From the IMG/VR virus record IMGVR_UViG_3300037264_002957, positions 1-54,088 of that record: a stretch of 54,088 bases of DNA; one strand, given 5' to 3'. This document shows, in pieces, positions 11,769 through 17,630 of this stretch; positions within the stretch are counted from its first letter, which is position 1; the number at the start of each line of letters is the position of its first letter. The notes under the pieces are model-generated. The model was not told where the DNA came from. It worked only from the letters and a program-made list of their open reading frames with translations, and made no database searches. This DNA comes from a virus. Position numbers and translations under genes: made by a program.

Positions 11769-13265
11769 ATGGCTGAAGTCGGCCTCACAAAGCAGCGCAT
11801 CATCGCGGAACTGACGAAGTCCCCGCACGGCAAGCTCGAGGCGTACGTGCCGGTCGGGCGCCAGGCGGTAGATAGCGATCCGGAATTCTTCGCGCACCTC
11901 ATCGCGTGGGCCGCGGTCAAGAGCGAGATCCGGGACGTCAAGGTGGCACTGCCGGTGTTGGCGCTGGCGCACAACGACAACCGAGAGTTCAGCGAGAACG
12001 CACTCGCGCACCTGGCGGATCTGGCGCCGCGCGATCTCCTGCGCGCGCTCGACTTCGCGCGGTTGTTGAAGCATCACCCACGGTACCTGCGCAGGTTTGT
12101 GGAGCGCTACCTGCGCGACCTCGAGGCGGACCGGCACGGGTTCGACCGGACGGCGCTCCAACATCGGCAGACGGTGAAGCGGCTCTACGCGCTGTACCAC
12201 GTGGCGCCTGGGGCCCACGCGGCGGCGTGCTTGTTTGGCGAGGCGCCGAAGGGGTCGGTGTTTGACGTCGTGAAGCGTCTGGATGCGATGAGCCCGTCCG
12301 AAGCGGCCGGGGCCATCATCGGCCGGAAGATTCCGTTCCTGATTGCCGCCGGCGCGCTGAAGGCGAAGCTGAAGGAGCCGGACGTCGTGATGGCGCTCAT
12401 CAAGGCGATGTCTCCGACCGAGCTGGTCACGAACATGAAGTTCTTGGAAAAGCTCGGGGTCAAGACGGACCCAGCGCTCCGGGCGGCGCTCGATGAGGCG
12501 CTGGCCAAGGCCGCGACGAGCCGGAAGCCGAAGGCGTCCATGAAGGCCTCGACCGCGGCGGCCGCCCAGACGGACGAGAAACTGCAAGCGCAGTTGCACA
12601 AGCTGCAGGAACAGCAGCTCGACCAGATGGTGATCAAGGGCAAGTGGCTCGTCCTGGGCGACAAGAGCGGGTCTATGCAGGAAGCGATCGCGATGTCGAT
12701 CGAGATTGCGGCGATGCTGGCGCGGACGGCTGAGCAGGTCTCCCTGGTGTTCTTCGACTCCGGGCCGCGCTACATCGAGGCGACCGGCAAGACGCTGTTG
12801 GAGCTGAAGATCGCGTGCCGTCACATTACGGCGCACGGCAACACGTCGATTGGCTGCGGCGTGCAGTACGCGCTCGAGCGTGGCCTGGACGTGGACGGGA
12901 TTGCGATTATCAGCGACGGTGGCGAAAACACCGTGCCGATCTTCGCGCCGGCCTACCAGCAGTTGACGAAGAAGCTGGACAAGATCATCCCGGTCTATCT
13001 GTACCTGATGTCGGGGTCCTGCGCGAACGTGCTGACGAAGAACTGCGCGCTGGTCGGGATCGACGTCCAGGAGTTCGACCTGCGCGGCGGCGTGGACAAG
13101 TACTCGTTGCCGAACTTGGCGAAGACCATGCGGGCGAATCGCTACAGCCTCGTGGACGAAATCATGGCGACGGAATTGAAGGTGTTGGATGGCGTACTCA
13201 AACAGACAAAGGGACAGGAGGTCCTTCGTGGATCAGTTGACACAGTTGAAGCGGCTCGATCTTGA
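11769..13265 (+). CDS. Ro60-like vWA protein (probable Y-RNA-binding RNP protein)
   Basis: This is a 498-residue protein from ATG 11769 with GGGGTGA upstream. Residues 1-250 are helical repeats (PHGKLEAYVPVGRQA, DPEFFAHLIAWAAVKSEIRD, then RFVERYLRDLEAD and RKIPFLIAAGALKAKLKEPD) in the style of the HEAT-like ring of Ro60. Residues 290-440 are a von Willebrand A domain with an intact metal site: GDKSGSM (DxSxS), HGNTSIG (Thr) and ISDGGEN (Asp). Ro60/Rsr proteins hold Y RNAs and misfolded RNA in the ring. Location right after three tRNA-mimic RNAs supports that reading. The vWA call is firm; the Ro60 relationship is by architecture and context. Confidence 0.72.
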   Translation: MAEVGLTKQRIIAELTKSPHGKLEAYVPVGRQAVDSDPEFFAHLIAWAAVKSEIRDVKVALPVLALAHNDNREFSENALAHLADLAPRDLLRALDFARLLKHHPRYLRRFVERYLRDLEADRHGFDRTALQHRQTVKRLYALYHVAPGAHAAACLFGEAPKGSVFDVVKRLDAMSPSEAAGAIIGRKIPFLIAAGALKAKLKEPDVVMALIKAMSPTELVTNMKFLEKLGVKTDPALRAALDEALAKAATSRKPKASMKASTAAAAQTDEKLQAQLHKLQEQQLDQMVIKGKWLVLGDKSGSMQEAIAMSIEIAAMLARTAEQVSLVFFDSGPRYIEATGKTLLELKIACRHITAHGNTSIGCGVQYALERGLDVDGIAIISDGGENTVPIFAPAYQQLTKKLDKIIPVYLYLMSGSCANVLTKNCALVGIDVQEFDLRGGVDKYSLPNLAKTMRANRYSLVDEIMATELKVLDGVLKQTKGQEVLRGSVDTVEAARS

Positions 13266-13542
13266 CACGATCGAGCTTGACCAGGCCGTGGCGTACGAGG
13301 TGTTCGCCAAGCAGTTGCGCGCGGGGTTCGAAGCGCGACAGCTCGACGTGCCGGAGTGGCTCAATGACCAGTTGCGCGGGTTGAACCGGACGATCGAGTC
13401 CAAGGTGGCCGACCGGAAGGCGCTGCGGATCCGCGAGCTGAAGACGGGGCTCGCGAACCTCGAGACGCCGGCCGAGAAGCGCGCGCGGCTCAAGACCGAA
13501 CTCGATGCGCTTGAGGGCGCACCGGTTGCCGTCGGTCAGTAA
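13228..13542 (+). CDS. Helical hypothetical protein downstream of the Ro60-like gene
   Basis: This is a 104-residue protein. GTG 13228 is chosen over ATG 13189 because a perfect AGGAGG ends 5 nt before it. It overlaps the end of the vWA gene by 38 nt. It is almost entirely charged helix (DQAVAYEVFAKQLRAGFEARQ, ADRKALRIRELKTGLANLET), probably a coiled coil. Coupling to the vWA gene suggests a partner role. No family is known to me. Confidence 0.65.
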   Translation: MDQLTQLKRLDLDTIELDQAVAYEVFAKQLRAGFEARQLDVPEWLNDQLRGLNRTIESKVADRKALRIRELKTGLANLETPAEKRARLKTELDALEGAPVAVGQ

Positions 13543-13578
13543 AACAGCACGCCGGCGCTTGATGCGTCGGCTGGGGAG

Positions 13579-13617
13579 AAAGGGGGGGCAGGCGCGCGCG
13601 CAGCGTCTGTCCCCTTT
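13579..13617 (+). terminator. Probable (possibly bidirectional) terminator hairpin
   Basis: AAAGGGG pairs with CCCCTTT (7 bp) with an inner CAG/CTG helix. A-tract and T-tract flank it symmetrically, but the T-tract is only three bases, so efficiency is uncertain. Confidence 0.45.
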
Positions 13618-13656
13618 ACGTCGTCAGGCGATCGCGCGGCTCGGAGGATTAGCTCG

Positions 13657-13851
13657 ATGGAAGCAGCAGAAATGATCTACCCGTGGCACTTCATTCCGGT
13701 GGCGAACCTCGCATCTGGGGAGCGACTGGACGAACTCGAAGCCATGATGATTCTGCGCGCGTCGGAAACGCCGAGGCTCGAGGGCAACACGGCGGTCCTG
13801 GTGGACGTGTCCGAGGCGATGGATGACGCCAGCGCGCTACCGAGTTCCTGA
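13657..13851 (+). pseudogene. Truncated TROVE/Ro60-type vWA fragment
   Basis: This is a 64-residue frame from ATG 13657 with GGAGG upstream. It reads IYPWHFIPVANLASGERLDE, then LEGNTAVLVDVSEAMDD. The order (Y/F)PFxFI..A, helix, L.G.TxVLVDxSxxM is what precedes and opens the vWA domain in TROVE/Ro60 proteins. The expected SGSM is SEAM here and the rest of the domain is absent. It is best read as the broken junction piece of a second Ro60 gene, though a short functional peptide cannot be excluded. Confidence 0.5.
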
Positions 13852-13987
13852 CGGCGAAACGGCCGAGGCCTACCACGTCCCCCGGATGCCGCTCCCGATG
13901 CTCTGCTGGCGCCTGGGCGGCAACGAGCACCGCGTCTTGGTCCGGGTCCGGTGGGTAGCTCAATTGGAAGCAGCACTCGGCCTTTAA
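13823..13987 (+). CDS. Possible 54-residue ORF overlapping a tRNA
   Basis: ATG 13823 opens a frame that reads ARYRVPDGETAEAYHVPRMP, then PMLCWRLGGNEHRVLVRV, and ends at TAA 13985-13987 inside the following tRNA-like gene. The first 40 residues look protein-like. The last dozen are templated by tRNA sequence, so the original gene may have been cut short. Not assigned to any family. Confidence 0.35.
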   Translation: MTPARYRVPDGETAEAYHVPRMPLPMLCWRLGGNEHRVLVRVRWVAQLEAALGL

Positions 13988-14025
13988 CCGATAGGTTGGG
14001 AGTTCGACTCTCCCCCGGCGCACCA
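13949..14025 (+). tRNA. Degenerate tRNA, anticodon TTT (Lys-like)
   Basis: T arm GGGAG-TTCGACT-CTCCC and the 3' end CCGGCGC-A-CCA are intact. The anticodon loop is CCTTTAA (C instead of the universal T at position 33). The anticodon stem has one mismatch. The 5' acceptor strand CGGTGGG pairs poorly. Probably non-functional or relying on an unusual fold. Confidence 0.5.
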
Positions 14026-14029
14026 CAAT

Positions 14030-14097
14030 CAACCAGGCGGTGTAGCGGTGTCCGTAAGGCCCGTAGCCGACCTCCGGCGAACAGCGCCGCCTGGTTG
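14030..14097 (+). ncRNA. Structured RNA element, 11-bp closing helix
   Basis: CAACCAGGCGG (14030-14040) pairs perfectly with CCGCCTGGTTG (14087-14097). The 46-nt interior can form small hairpins. It has no T-tract, so it is not a standard terminator, and its function is unknown. Confidence 0.45.
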
Positions 14098-14125
14098 TGC
14101 TACACTCTCGCCATCGTGATTCGTC

Positions 14126-14202
14126 GGTCATCCCAATCGTTACTGCTTAGCTCGCGCCTATTGGCGCTCAGCTATTAGCACGCGCGATCCCTGGGACTGA
14201 CC
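14126..14202 (+). ncRNA. Long rod-like hairpin
   Basis: GGTCATCCCA pairs with TGGGA-C-TGACC (one bulge). Inside this, ATCG pairs with CGAT, TGCT with AGCA, TAGCT with AGCTA, and GCGCC with GGCGC around a TATT loop. TTACTG occurs on its left arm as in the Y-RNA candidates, but the matching CGACT loop is absent. It is a possible processing or regulatory element in the tRNA cluster. Confidence 0.45.
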
Positions 14203-14255
14203 TCCTCTTCAATTCGGCGTCATCAGTTCCGCGGCTTTGCGCAGCATATGTCTGT

Positions 14256-14337
14256 GGAGGGCGTGGACGATGGCGTCTAACCGTCTCGAAAACGGCCCAG
14301 CCTCACGGCTGACAGAGTTCGATTCTCTGGCCCTCCT
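14256..14337 (+). tRNA. tRNA-Ser(CGA)
   Basis: Acceptor GGAGGGC/GCCCTCC. Anticodon loop CTCGAAA gives CGA. Long variable arm CAGCC-TCAC-GGCTG. T arm CAGAG-TTCGATT-CTCTG. CCA is not encoded. Confidence 0.82.
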
Positions 14338-14352
14338 TGAAAAACTGAATAC

Positions 14353-14428
14353 GGGCCCGTACCCCAACCGGCAGAGGAACGTCCTCAAAAGACGTAAAGT
14401 CTCGGTTCGAATCCGAGCGGGCCCACCA
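14353..14428 (+). tRNA. tRNA-Leu(CAA) with a short variable loop
   Basis: Acceptor GGGCCCG/CGGGCCC. Anticodon arm ACGTC-CTCAAAA-GACGT gives CAA. T arm CTCGG-TTCGAAT-CCGAG. CCA is encoded. The variable loop is only AAAGT, whereas bacterial tRNA-Leu normally has a long variable arm. Confidence 0.82.
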
Positions 14429-14430
14429 TC

Positions 14431-14508
14431 GCGCGAGTAGGAGAACTGGCATATCCCGCTCGGTTGAGAGCCGAGTGTTTGTGAGTTCGAATCTCACCTC
14501 GCGCACCA
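14431..14508 (+). tRNA. tRNA-Leu(GAG) with a short variable loop
   Basis: Acceptor GCGCGAG/CTCGCGC. Anticodon arm CTCGG-TTGAGAG-CCGAG gives GAG. T arm GTGAG-TTCGAAT-CTCAC. CCA is encoded. The variable loop TGTTT is again short. Confidence 0.82.
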
Positions 14509-14515
14509 GGTTCGT

Positions 14516-14606
14516 GGCGTGGTAATCCCGTACGGCGCGGGGGCTGCCTGTAGAGCAGTTTGAGGCTTCGGCTGATCAGGGTGTTCGATTCACTCACACG
14601 CCACCA
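14516..14606 (+). tRNA. tRNA-Tyr(GTA)
   Basis: Anticodon arm GCTGC-CTGTAGA-GCAGT gives GTA. The long variable arm is typical of bacterial tRNA-Tyr. T arm GGGTG-TTCGATT-CACTC. Acceptor GGCGTGG/ACACGCC has one mismatch at its inner end. CCA is encoded. Confidence 0.8.
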
Positions 14607-14613
14607 TGTTCGT

Positions 14614-14689
14614 CCCGGAGTACGAGAACTGGCATATCTACTCGCCCCAGAAGCGAGGAATGAGGGTTCGAATCCCTCCTCCGGGACCA
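14614..14689 (+). tRNA. tRNA with CAG anticodon (Leu), unusual C33
   Basis: Acceptor CCCGGAG/CTCCGGG. Anticodon arm CTCGC-CCCAGAA-GCGAG gives CAG, but position 33 is C instead of T. T arm GAGGG-TTCGAAT-CCCTC. Short variable loop, and CCA is encoded. The D arm resembles that of the neighbouring tRNA-Leu(GAG). Confidence 0.7.
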
Positions 14690-14695
14690 GTTCGA

Positions 14696-14770
14696 TGGCA
14701 GGTCGTTTAGCGGTAAGACGCTGGCCTTTGGAGCCGGTAACCGGTGGTTCGAATCCACCCCTGCCAGCCA
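14696..14770 (+). tRNA. tRNA-Gln(TTG)
   Basis: Acceptor TGGCAGG/CCTGCCA. Anticodon arm CTGGC-CTTTGGA-GCCGG gives TTG. T arm GGTGG-TTCGAAT-CCACC. Discriminator G and an encoded CCA. Confidence 0.88.
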
Positions 14771-14830
14771 CTTCGCGTAGACTCACGGGCGGAGGGTATC
14801 TATGCCTGGTATTCTATGGCGCATCCTGAT

Positions 14831-14918
14831 AGAGGATTGACTGAGTGGAAAAGTGCGAGGTTGCTAACCTCGAGCCGCCGTTACAGGCGCGGGCGTTCGA
14901 TCCGCCCATCCTCTGCCA
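14831..14918 (+). tRNA. tRNA-Ser(GCT)
   Basis: Acceptor AGAGGAT/ATCCTCT. Anticodon arm CGAGG-TTGCTAA-CCTCG gives GCT. Long variable arm with GCCGCC...GGCGC. T arm GGGCG-TTCGATC-CGCCC. CCA is encoded. The end of the minus-strand operon overlaps it. Confidence 0.85.
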
Positions 14919-15093
14919 ACTTGCTTTGACAGTCAGTGCATGGCGGCCATGGTCGCTCCGGGAGTTCCTTCGGCCACGGCCGACGTGGCCCCCCGCCGCC
15001 GATAATCTGAACGGTGAACTTTCCACATAGGGATTCACCGTTTCGGAAGTAGTGGAACCGATTCCACATCGATCGCCAGCCTTCGGCCCTCAT
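14881..15093 (-). CDS. Small zinc-motif phage protein ending inside a tRNA gene
   Basis: This is a 70-residue protein. ATG 15093 overlaps the upstream stop (TGATG). It contains HYFRNGESLCGKF, a Pro-rich linker and CTDCQSKL. The pattern xSLCGx...CxxCxxxL is a familiar small phage zinc-knuckle layout. The last ten residues are antisense to the tRNA-Ser(GCT) gene, so its 3' end may have been replaced. Last gene of a six-gene minus operon. Confidence 0.6.
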   Translation of the reverse strand: MRAEGWRSMWNRFHYFRNGESLCGKFTVQIIGGGGPRRPWPKELPERPWPPCTDCQSKLAEDGRIERPRL

Positions 15094-15632
15094 CAGTCTC
15101 CGGGCGATCCAACGTAGAAGTCTGCTGGTGTGACTTTCAGGGTTTTACAGAACTCCAGCCATCCGGCCTTGTCGCGCGCATCGAGGAACGGCTTGGCCAG
15201 CGCCAGTGTGTGCATCGCGTTCGTGTAGTACGAGATGCCTTCGCCGTGCGAGCCCCAGAGGTTCGTCAGGCCGAAGCACGCGGCGAGCGCCTCGACGCTC
15301 GCCGCGTTTCTCGCTTCTTCTGGATGCGAGAAGATCCAGTCGAGGTCGCTCATCATCACGCGCTTGGCTTCCACGGCGGCTTCCCATTCCTTCAGGAGGT
15401 CCTCGCGGCCGCGCTCGATCAGTTCAAGATGCTGGCGGTCGTACCATGACACCTGGCCGTGATCCTTAATCCAGATCGTGAAGGTGCTTTCGCAGTGTTC
15501 GTCGCCGCGAGCGCCGTACTGGTCGGCGTAGCTGCCCACGACGATCGCTTCCTTGTCGGCTTGGAAGTGGCTCATGGACGACGGGAGCTGCTTAACGATA
15601 CGAACGTGGTCGCCGCGGTGGAGGTCCTGCAT
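15093..15632 (-). CDS. Conserved hypothetical phage protein
   Basis: This is a 179-residue protein starting at 15632, one base after the stop of the preceding gene; an in-frame ATG six codons earlier overlaps that gene. The N-terminal 70 residues form a KOW/SH3-like barrel (HRGDHVRIVKQLPSSM, FTIWIKDHGQVSWYDRQHLELI). The remainder is helical (LLKEWEAAVEAKRVMMSDLDW), ending in a soluble tail. The N-terminal pattern occurs in other phages, as I recall; no function is known. Confidence 0.65.
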   Translation of the reverse strand: MQDLHRGDHVRIVKQLPSSMSHFQADKEAIVVGSYADQYGARGDEHCESTFTIWIKDHGQVSWYDRQHLELIERGREDLLKEWEAAVEAKRVMMSDLDWIFSHPEEARNAASVEALAACFGLTNLWGSHGEGISYYTNAMHTLALAKPFLDARDKAGWLEFCKTLKVTPADFYVGSPGD

Positions 15633-15633
15633 C

Positions 15634-16068
15634 CTACGCCTGTTCTGCAATCTTCCAGACGATCATCGGTCGATTGCGCGAATTCTTCCTGGCTCCGGAC
15701 GAGAGCACGTCCTTGGACTCAAACAGCTCCGACCGGCGCTTGCGGATCGTGGACGGCCCGTAGTCCTTGAATTGCGGCAACTGCTCGAGGTCCTCATCGG
15801 TCATGGGACCGTGCGTGCGCAGCGCCTCCAGCACCAGTTTGTGGAGTTCGGTCCGATGCTGGGCGACCGCGCCGGCGGCCGCTTTGGCGGTGGACGGGTC
15901 ACCGTGGCGCACCATGCCGGTCAGGTCGAGGTCTGACGCTCCCTGGTCGAACATCCCAGGCAGGACGCCAGTCTTGGCTGGCTTGGCCTTCGGCTGCCGG
16001 CACGTGCACCGCGTGACGCCATTACCGAACGGCGCCCAGCCGGTGTCATCGCAGCGTCCGCACGTCAC
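15634..16068 (-). CDS. Zinc-mot plus winged-helix DNA-binding protein
   Basis: This is a 144-residue protein. GTG 16068 is chosen because it overlaps the stop of the small membrane-protein gene (GTGA). The N-terminus has TCGRCDDTGW...TRCTCR, a zinc knuckle. After a flexible linker the C-terminal 65 residues (LHKLVLEALRTHGPMTDEDLE, YGPSTIRKRRSELFESK) form a winged helix with an invariant-looking SxxRKRRSEL recognition helix. It probably binds DNA as a regulator or a recombination/packaging factor. Confidence 0.68.
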   Translation of the reverse strand: MTCGRCDDTGWAPFGNGVTRCTCRQPKAKPAKTGVLPGMFDQGASDLDLTGMVRHGDPSTAKAAAGAVAQHRTELHKLVLEALRTHGPMTDEDLEQLPQFKDYGPSTIRKRRSELFESKDVLSSGARKNSRNRPMIVWKIAEQA

Positions 16069-16217
16069 AGGTGTCTTTCGATGAAGTCGTCGAAGTCCAC
16101 CATGAGACGCCACGCGAGCCCGACGACGAGGCCGACGGTGGCCATACCGATGGCGACAAAGATCACCAATGTGCTCAAGGACTCGCGGATGTCGTCGATG
16201 AAGCGGAAGACGCGCAT
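16065..16217 (-). CDS. 50-residue single-pass membrane protein
   Basis: This small gene lies between two coupled genes. ATG at 16217 shares its A with the upstream TAA, and TGA 16067-16065 overlaps the next GTG. The peptide has an N-terminal amphipathic stretch (MRVFRFIDDIRESL), one hydrophobic segment (LVIFVAIGMATVGLVVGLAW) and an acidic C-terminus. Coupling on both sides makes it a convincing gene despite its size. It could be a holin-like or accessory membrane peptide, but no lysis genes are nearby. Confidence 0.68.
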   Translation of the reverse strand: MRVFRFIDDIRESLSTLVIFVAIGMATVGLVVGLAWRLMVDFDDFIERHL

Positions 16218-16642
16218 TAAAAGAATCCGTCGAATTTTCGAATCTCTAACGCGCGCCGCTTCGTCTCTCGATGCGCTTCTCCGTAGCCGGAGGTTTCGCG
16301 CTCAAAGCGGTCGATCAGCGTGAGGAGGCGATCAATCTCGTGCCGGTAAAACTCCTCGACCCAGTGGTGATCGAGAATCGTGCGTCCGTTGAAACCTTTA
16401 AGCCCATCGTGTTCGAAGAGTCCTTCCGGGCGCTTCGGGTCCACCACGACGATCTCGACCGTCACACCTCGGTCGCGGCAGAGGTCCTTGAAATGTTTGC
16501 CCATACGGCTGTCGGTAAAGACCACACAGTCGCCGTCCTTGACGCTCTCCACCAGCGACGTGGTGCGGCCGGTGCGTCGGCTGGCCGCGAAATAGATCCC
16601 AACCGCGCCCTTGACGCCCGCGCCGATGCCGAAGTGATCCAT
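16217..16642 (-). CDS. Hypothetical protein with a P-loop-like motif
   Basis: This is a 141-residue protein from ATG 16642, overlapping the upstream stop (TGATG). Near residue 15 is FAASRRTGRTTSLVE. Its GRTT ending resembles a variant Walker A, followed by strands DCVVFTDSR and VTVEIVVVDP, and later RTILDHHWVEEF. The order fits a small Rossmann-like or minimal P-loop fold. However, the first glycine of the loop is missing, so nucleotide binding is only a possibility. Confidence 0.6.
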   Translation of the reverse strand: MDHFGIGAGVKGAVGIYFAASRRTGRTTSLVESVKDGDCVVFTDSRMGKHFKDLCRDRGVTVEIVVVDPKRPEGLFEHDGLKGFNGRTILDHHWVEEFYRHEIDRLLTLIDRFERETSGYGEAHRETKRRALEIRKFDGFF

Positions 16643-16866
16643 CAGCGGGTCTCCCTCTTGATCGACAGAGCGCACAGGGACACCGAGGAGATCGTGATCG
16701 CGGCCTTGCCGCTCACGCAGTCGTAGTAGCAGATCTTGTTGCGGCCGTCGACCTCTTCGGATCGGTAGAAGCAGGTTTCGGTGGGCTTCTTGGGTTTTGG
16801 CGTTGGCGTCGGCGTCTGTGTTGCCGTGGCCGCGAGGAACACCGCGAGCAGGAGTAGATATCGCAT
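16642..16866 (-). CDS. Small secreted Cys-containing protein
   Basis: This 74-residue protein is the first gene of the operon. It has a Sec-type signal peptide (MRYLLLLAVFLAATA), a TPTPTPKPKK spacer, then a small domain with CF, CYYDC and C. It has no lipobox Cys at the cleavage site. The -10-like CATTAT ends only 7 nt before the ATG and no ribosome binding site is visible, so the message may be leaderless. It would act in the periplasm or outside the cell. Confidence 0.6.
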   Translation of the reverse strand: MRYLLLLAVFLAATATQTPTPTPKPKKPTETCFYRSEEVDGRNKICYYDCVSGKAAITISSVSLCALSIKRETR

Positions 16867-16873
16867 GGCGGAA

Positions 16874-16902
16874 TAATGCTCTACGGAGATACTCCCTGTC
16901 AA
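16874..16902 (-). promoter_or_regulatory. Promoter of the minus-strand six-gene operon (P4)
   Basis: On the minus strand TTGACA (16902-16897) is followed after 18 nt by CATTAT (16878-16873). The spacer contains GTATCTCCGTAGAGCAT, nearly identical to the GTATCTCCGTGGCGCAT of P1. The conserved block may therefore be an operator shared by plus and minus units. Confidence 0.55.
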
Positions 16903-16993
16903 GGCGGCCGTCCGACCGCTACAGGGTGTGGTAATCTCTTGCTAAGGGATTGGAAGGGTTGCGTGATTTGCGTCTCCTCCCCGTCTATTCCGT

Positions 16994-17070
16994 GAGCCGC
17001 CGGGTGACGCCGATTCACCCCCGGTGGAGCATCTGATTCAAAAGGGCAGATGCTTCGTGCCCGGCGGTTC
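16994..17070 (+). ncRNA. Structured 5' leader (three-way-junction-like)
   Basis: An 11-bp closing helix (16994-17004 with 17060-17070, one G-U) encloses the hairpin GCATCTG (17029-17035)/CAGATGC (17047-17053) and a smaller hairpin (GTGA/TCAC or CACC/GGTG). It lies between a TCTATTCCGTGAG promoter-like sequence and the ATG at 17090. It is a cis-regulatory or processing element by position. No known riboswitch class recognised. Confidence 0.5.
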
Positions 17071-17089
17071 TAAATTTTAGGGGTTCCCG

Positions 17090-17284
17090 ATGCCGTTCAT
17101 CCGCTACCGGTGCTGCCCGAAGTGCAAGGGCATCGTGGAAAAAGAGACGTCTGAGACCCCGTTCCCGCCGCGGGAAGTGCACGCGGTGCTGATCACGGTA
17201 GACGTCGGGCCGGACGTGACCAAGGAATTCGACGTCGGCTACAAACTCAAAGAGCGCTGCCCAGTCCAGCACTACCAGCCATGA
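17090..17284 (+). CDS. Small zinc-motif protein under a structured leader
   Basis: This is a 64-residue protein from ATG 17090 with AGGGG upstream. The start MPFIRYRCCPKCKGIVEKE supplies a CCxxC motif, followed by a beta-rich core (VHAVLITVDVGPDVTKEFD) and one further Cys near the end, a possible single-zinc fold. Function unknown. The following ATG overlaps its stop (ATGA). Confidence 0.62.
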   Translation: MPFIRYRCCPKCKGIVEKETSETPFPPREVHAVLITVDVGPDVTKEFDVGYKLKERCPVQHYQP

Positions 17285-17334
17285 ACCGCCGTCAGTTCCT
17301 CAAGGCCGTCTACGCCGTGAGGCTCATGCAGTAA
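17281..17334 (+). CDS. 17-residue twin-arginine leader-like ORF
   Basis: ATG 17281 (ATGA overlap) encodes MNRRQFLKAVYAVRLMQ and stops at TAA, whose last base is the A of the next ATG. The next gene also begins with a twin-arginine leader. This may be a decayed copy of the leader or a short coupling peptide. Confidence 0.35.
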   Translation: MNRRQFLKAVYAVRLMQ

Positions 17335-17630
17335 TGGACCGTCGCCGCTTTCTCGCCACGCTCGCCGCGGCCGCCGCCGGTGCCGTGCTGGATCCGGAGC
17401 GCCTCTTGTGGGTGCCAGGCCGGAAGGTCATCGTGTGCTTCCCCGGCACGATCACGTTGACAAAAGCCACCGCCGCGACGATCACGCTACCCCCGCCGAT
17501 GTTGACGCCTGAGATGGTCAGGGCTATCACGGCGTCCATGAAGGGCCTGTTTAGTGCAGAGGCTCTAGTGAAGGCTGACGCATTCATGCGGCTACCCCTG
17601 CCGCGGACCGAGCCGTTCTGGAATGCCTGA
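17334..17630 (+). CDS. Tat-leader protein of unknown function
   Basis: This is a 98-residue protein from ATG 17334. The N-terminus DRRRFLATLAAAAAGAVL is a textbook twin-arginine leader (RRxFL plus a weakly hydrophobic Ala core). The mature part has a beta segment (KVIVCFPGTITLTKATAATI), a Pro-rich turn and an amphipathic helix (EMVRAITASMKGLFSAEALV). Export of a folded protein would be the expectation for such a leader; the role in the phage is unknown. Confidence 0.6.
   Translation: MDRRRFLATLAAAAAGAVLDPERLLWVPGRKVIVCFPGTITLTKATAATITLPPPMLTPEMVRAITASMKGLFSAEALVKADAFMRLPLPRTEPFWNA

Noticed and set aside
11649-12836. 395-codon minus-strand open frame
   Set aside because: It is antisense to the Ro60-like gene with mirror-frame composition; the plus frame has clear domain motifs.
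14385-14786. Minus-strand 133-codon frame over the tRNA cluster
   Set aside because: Same artefact: antisense to four good tRNA genes.
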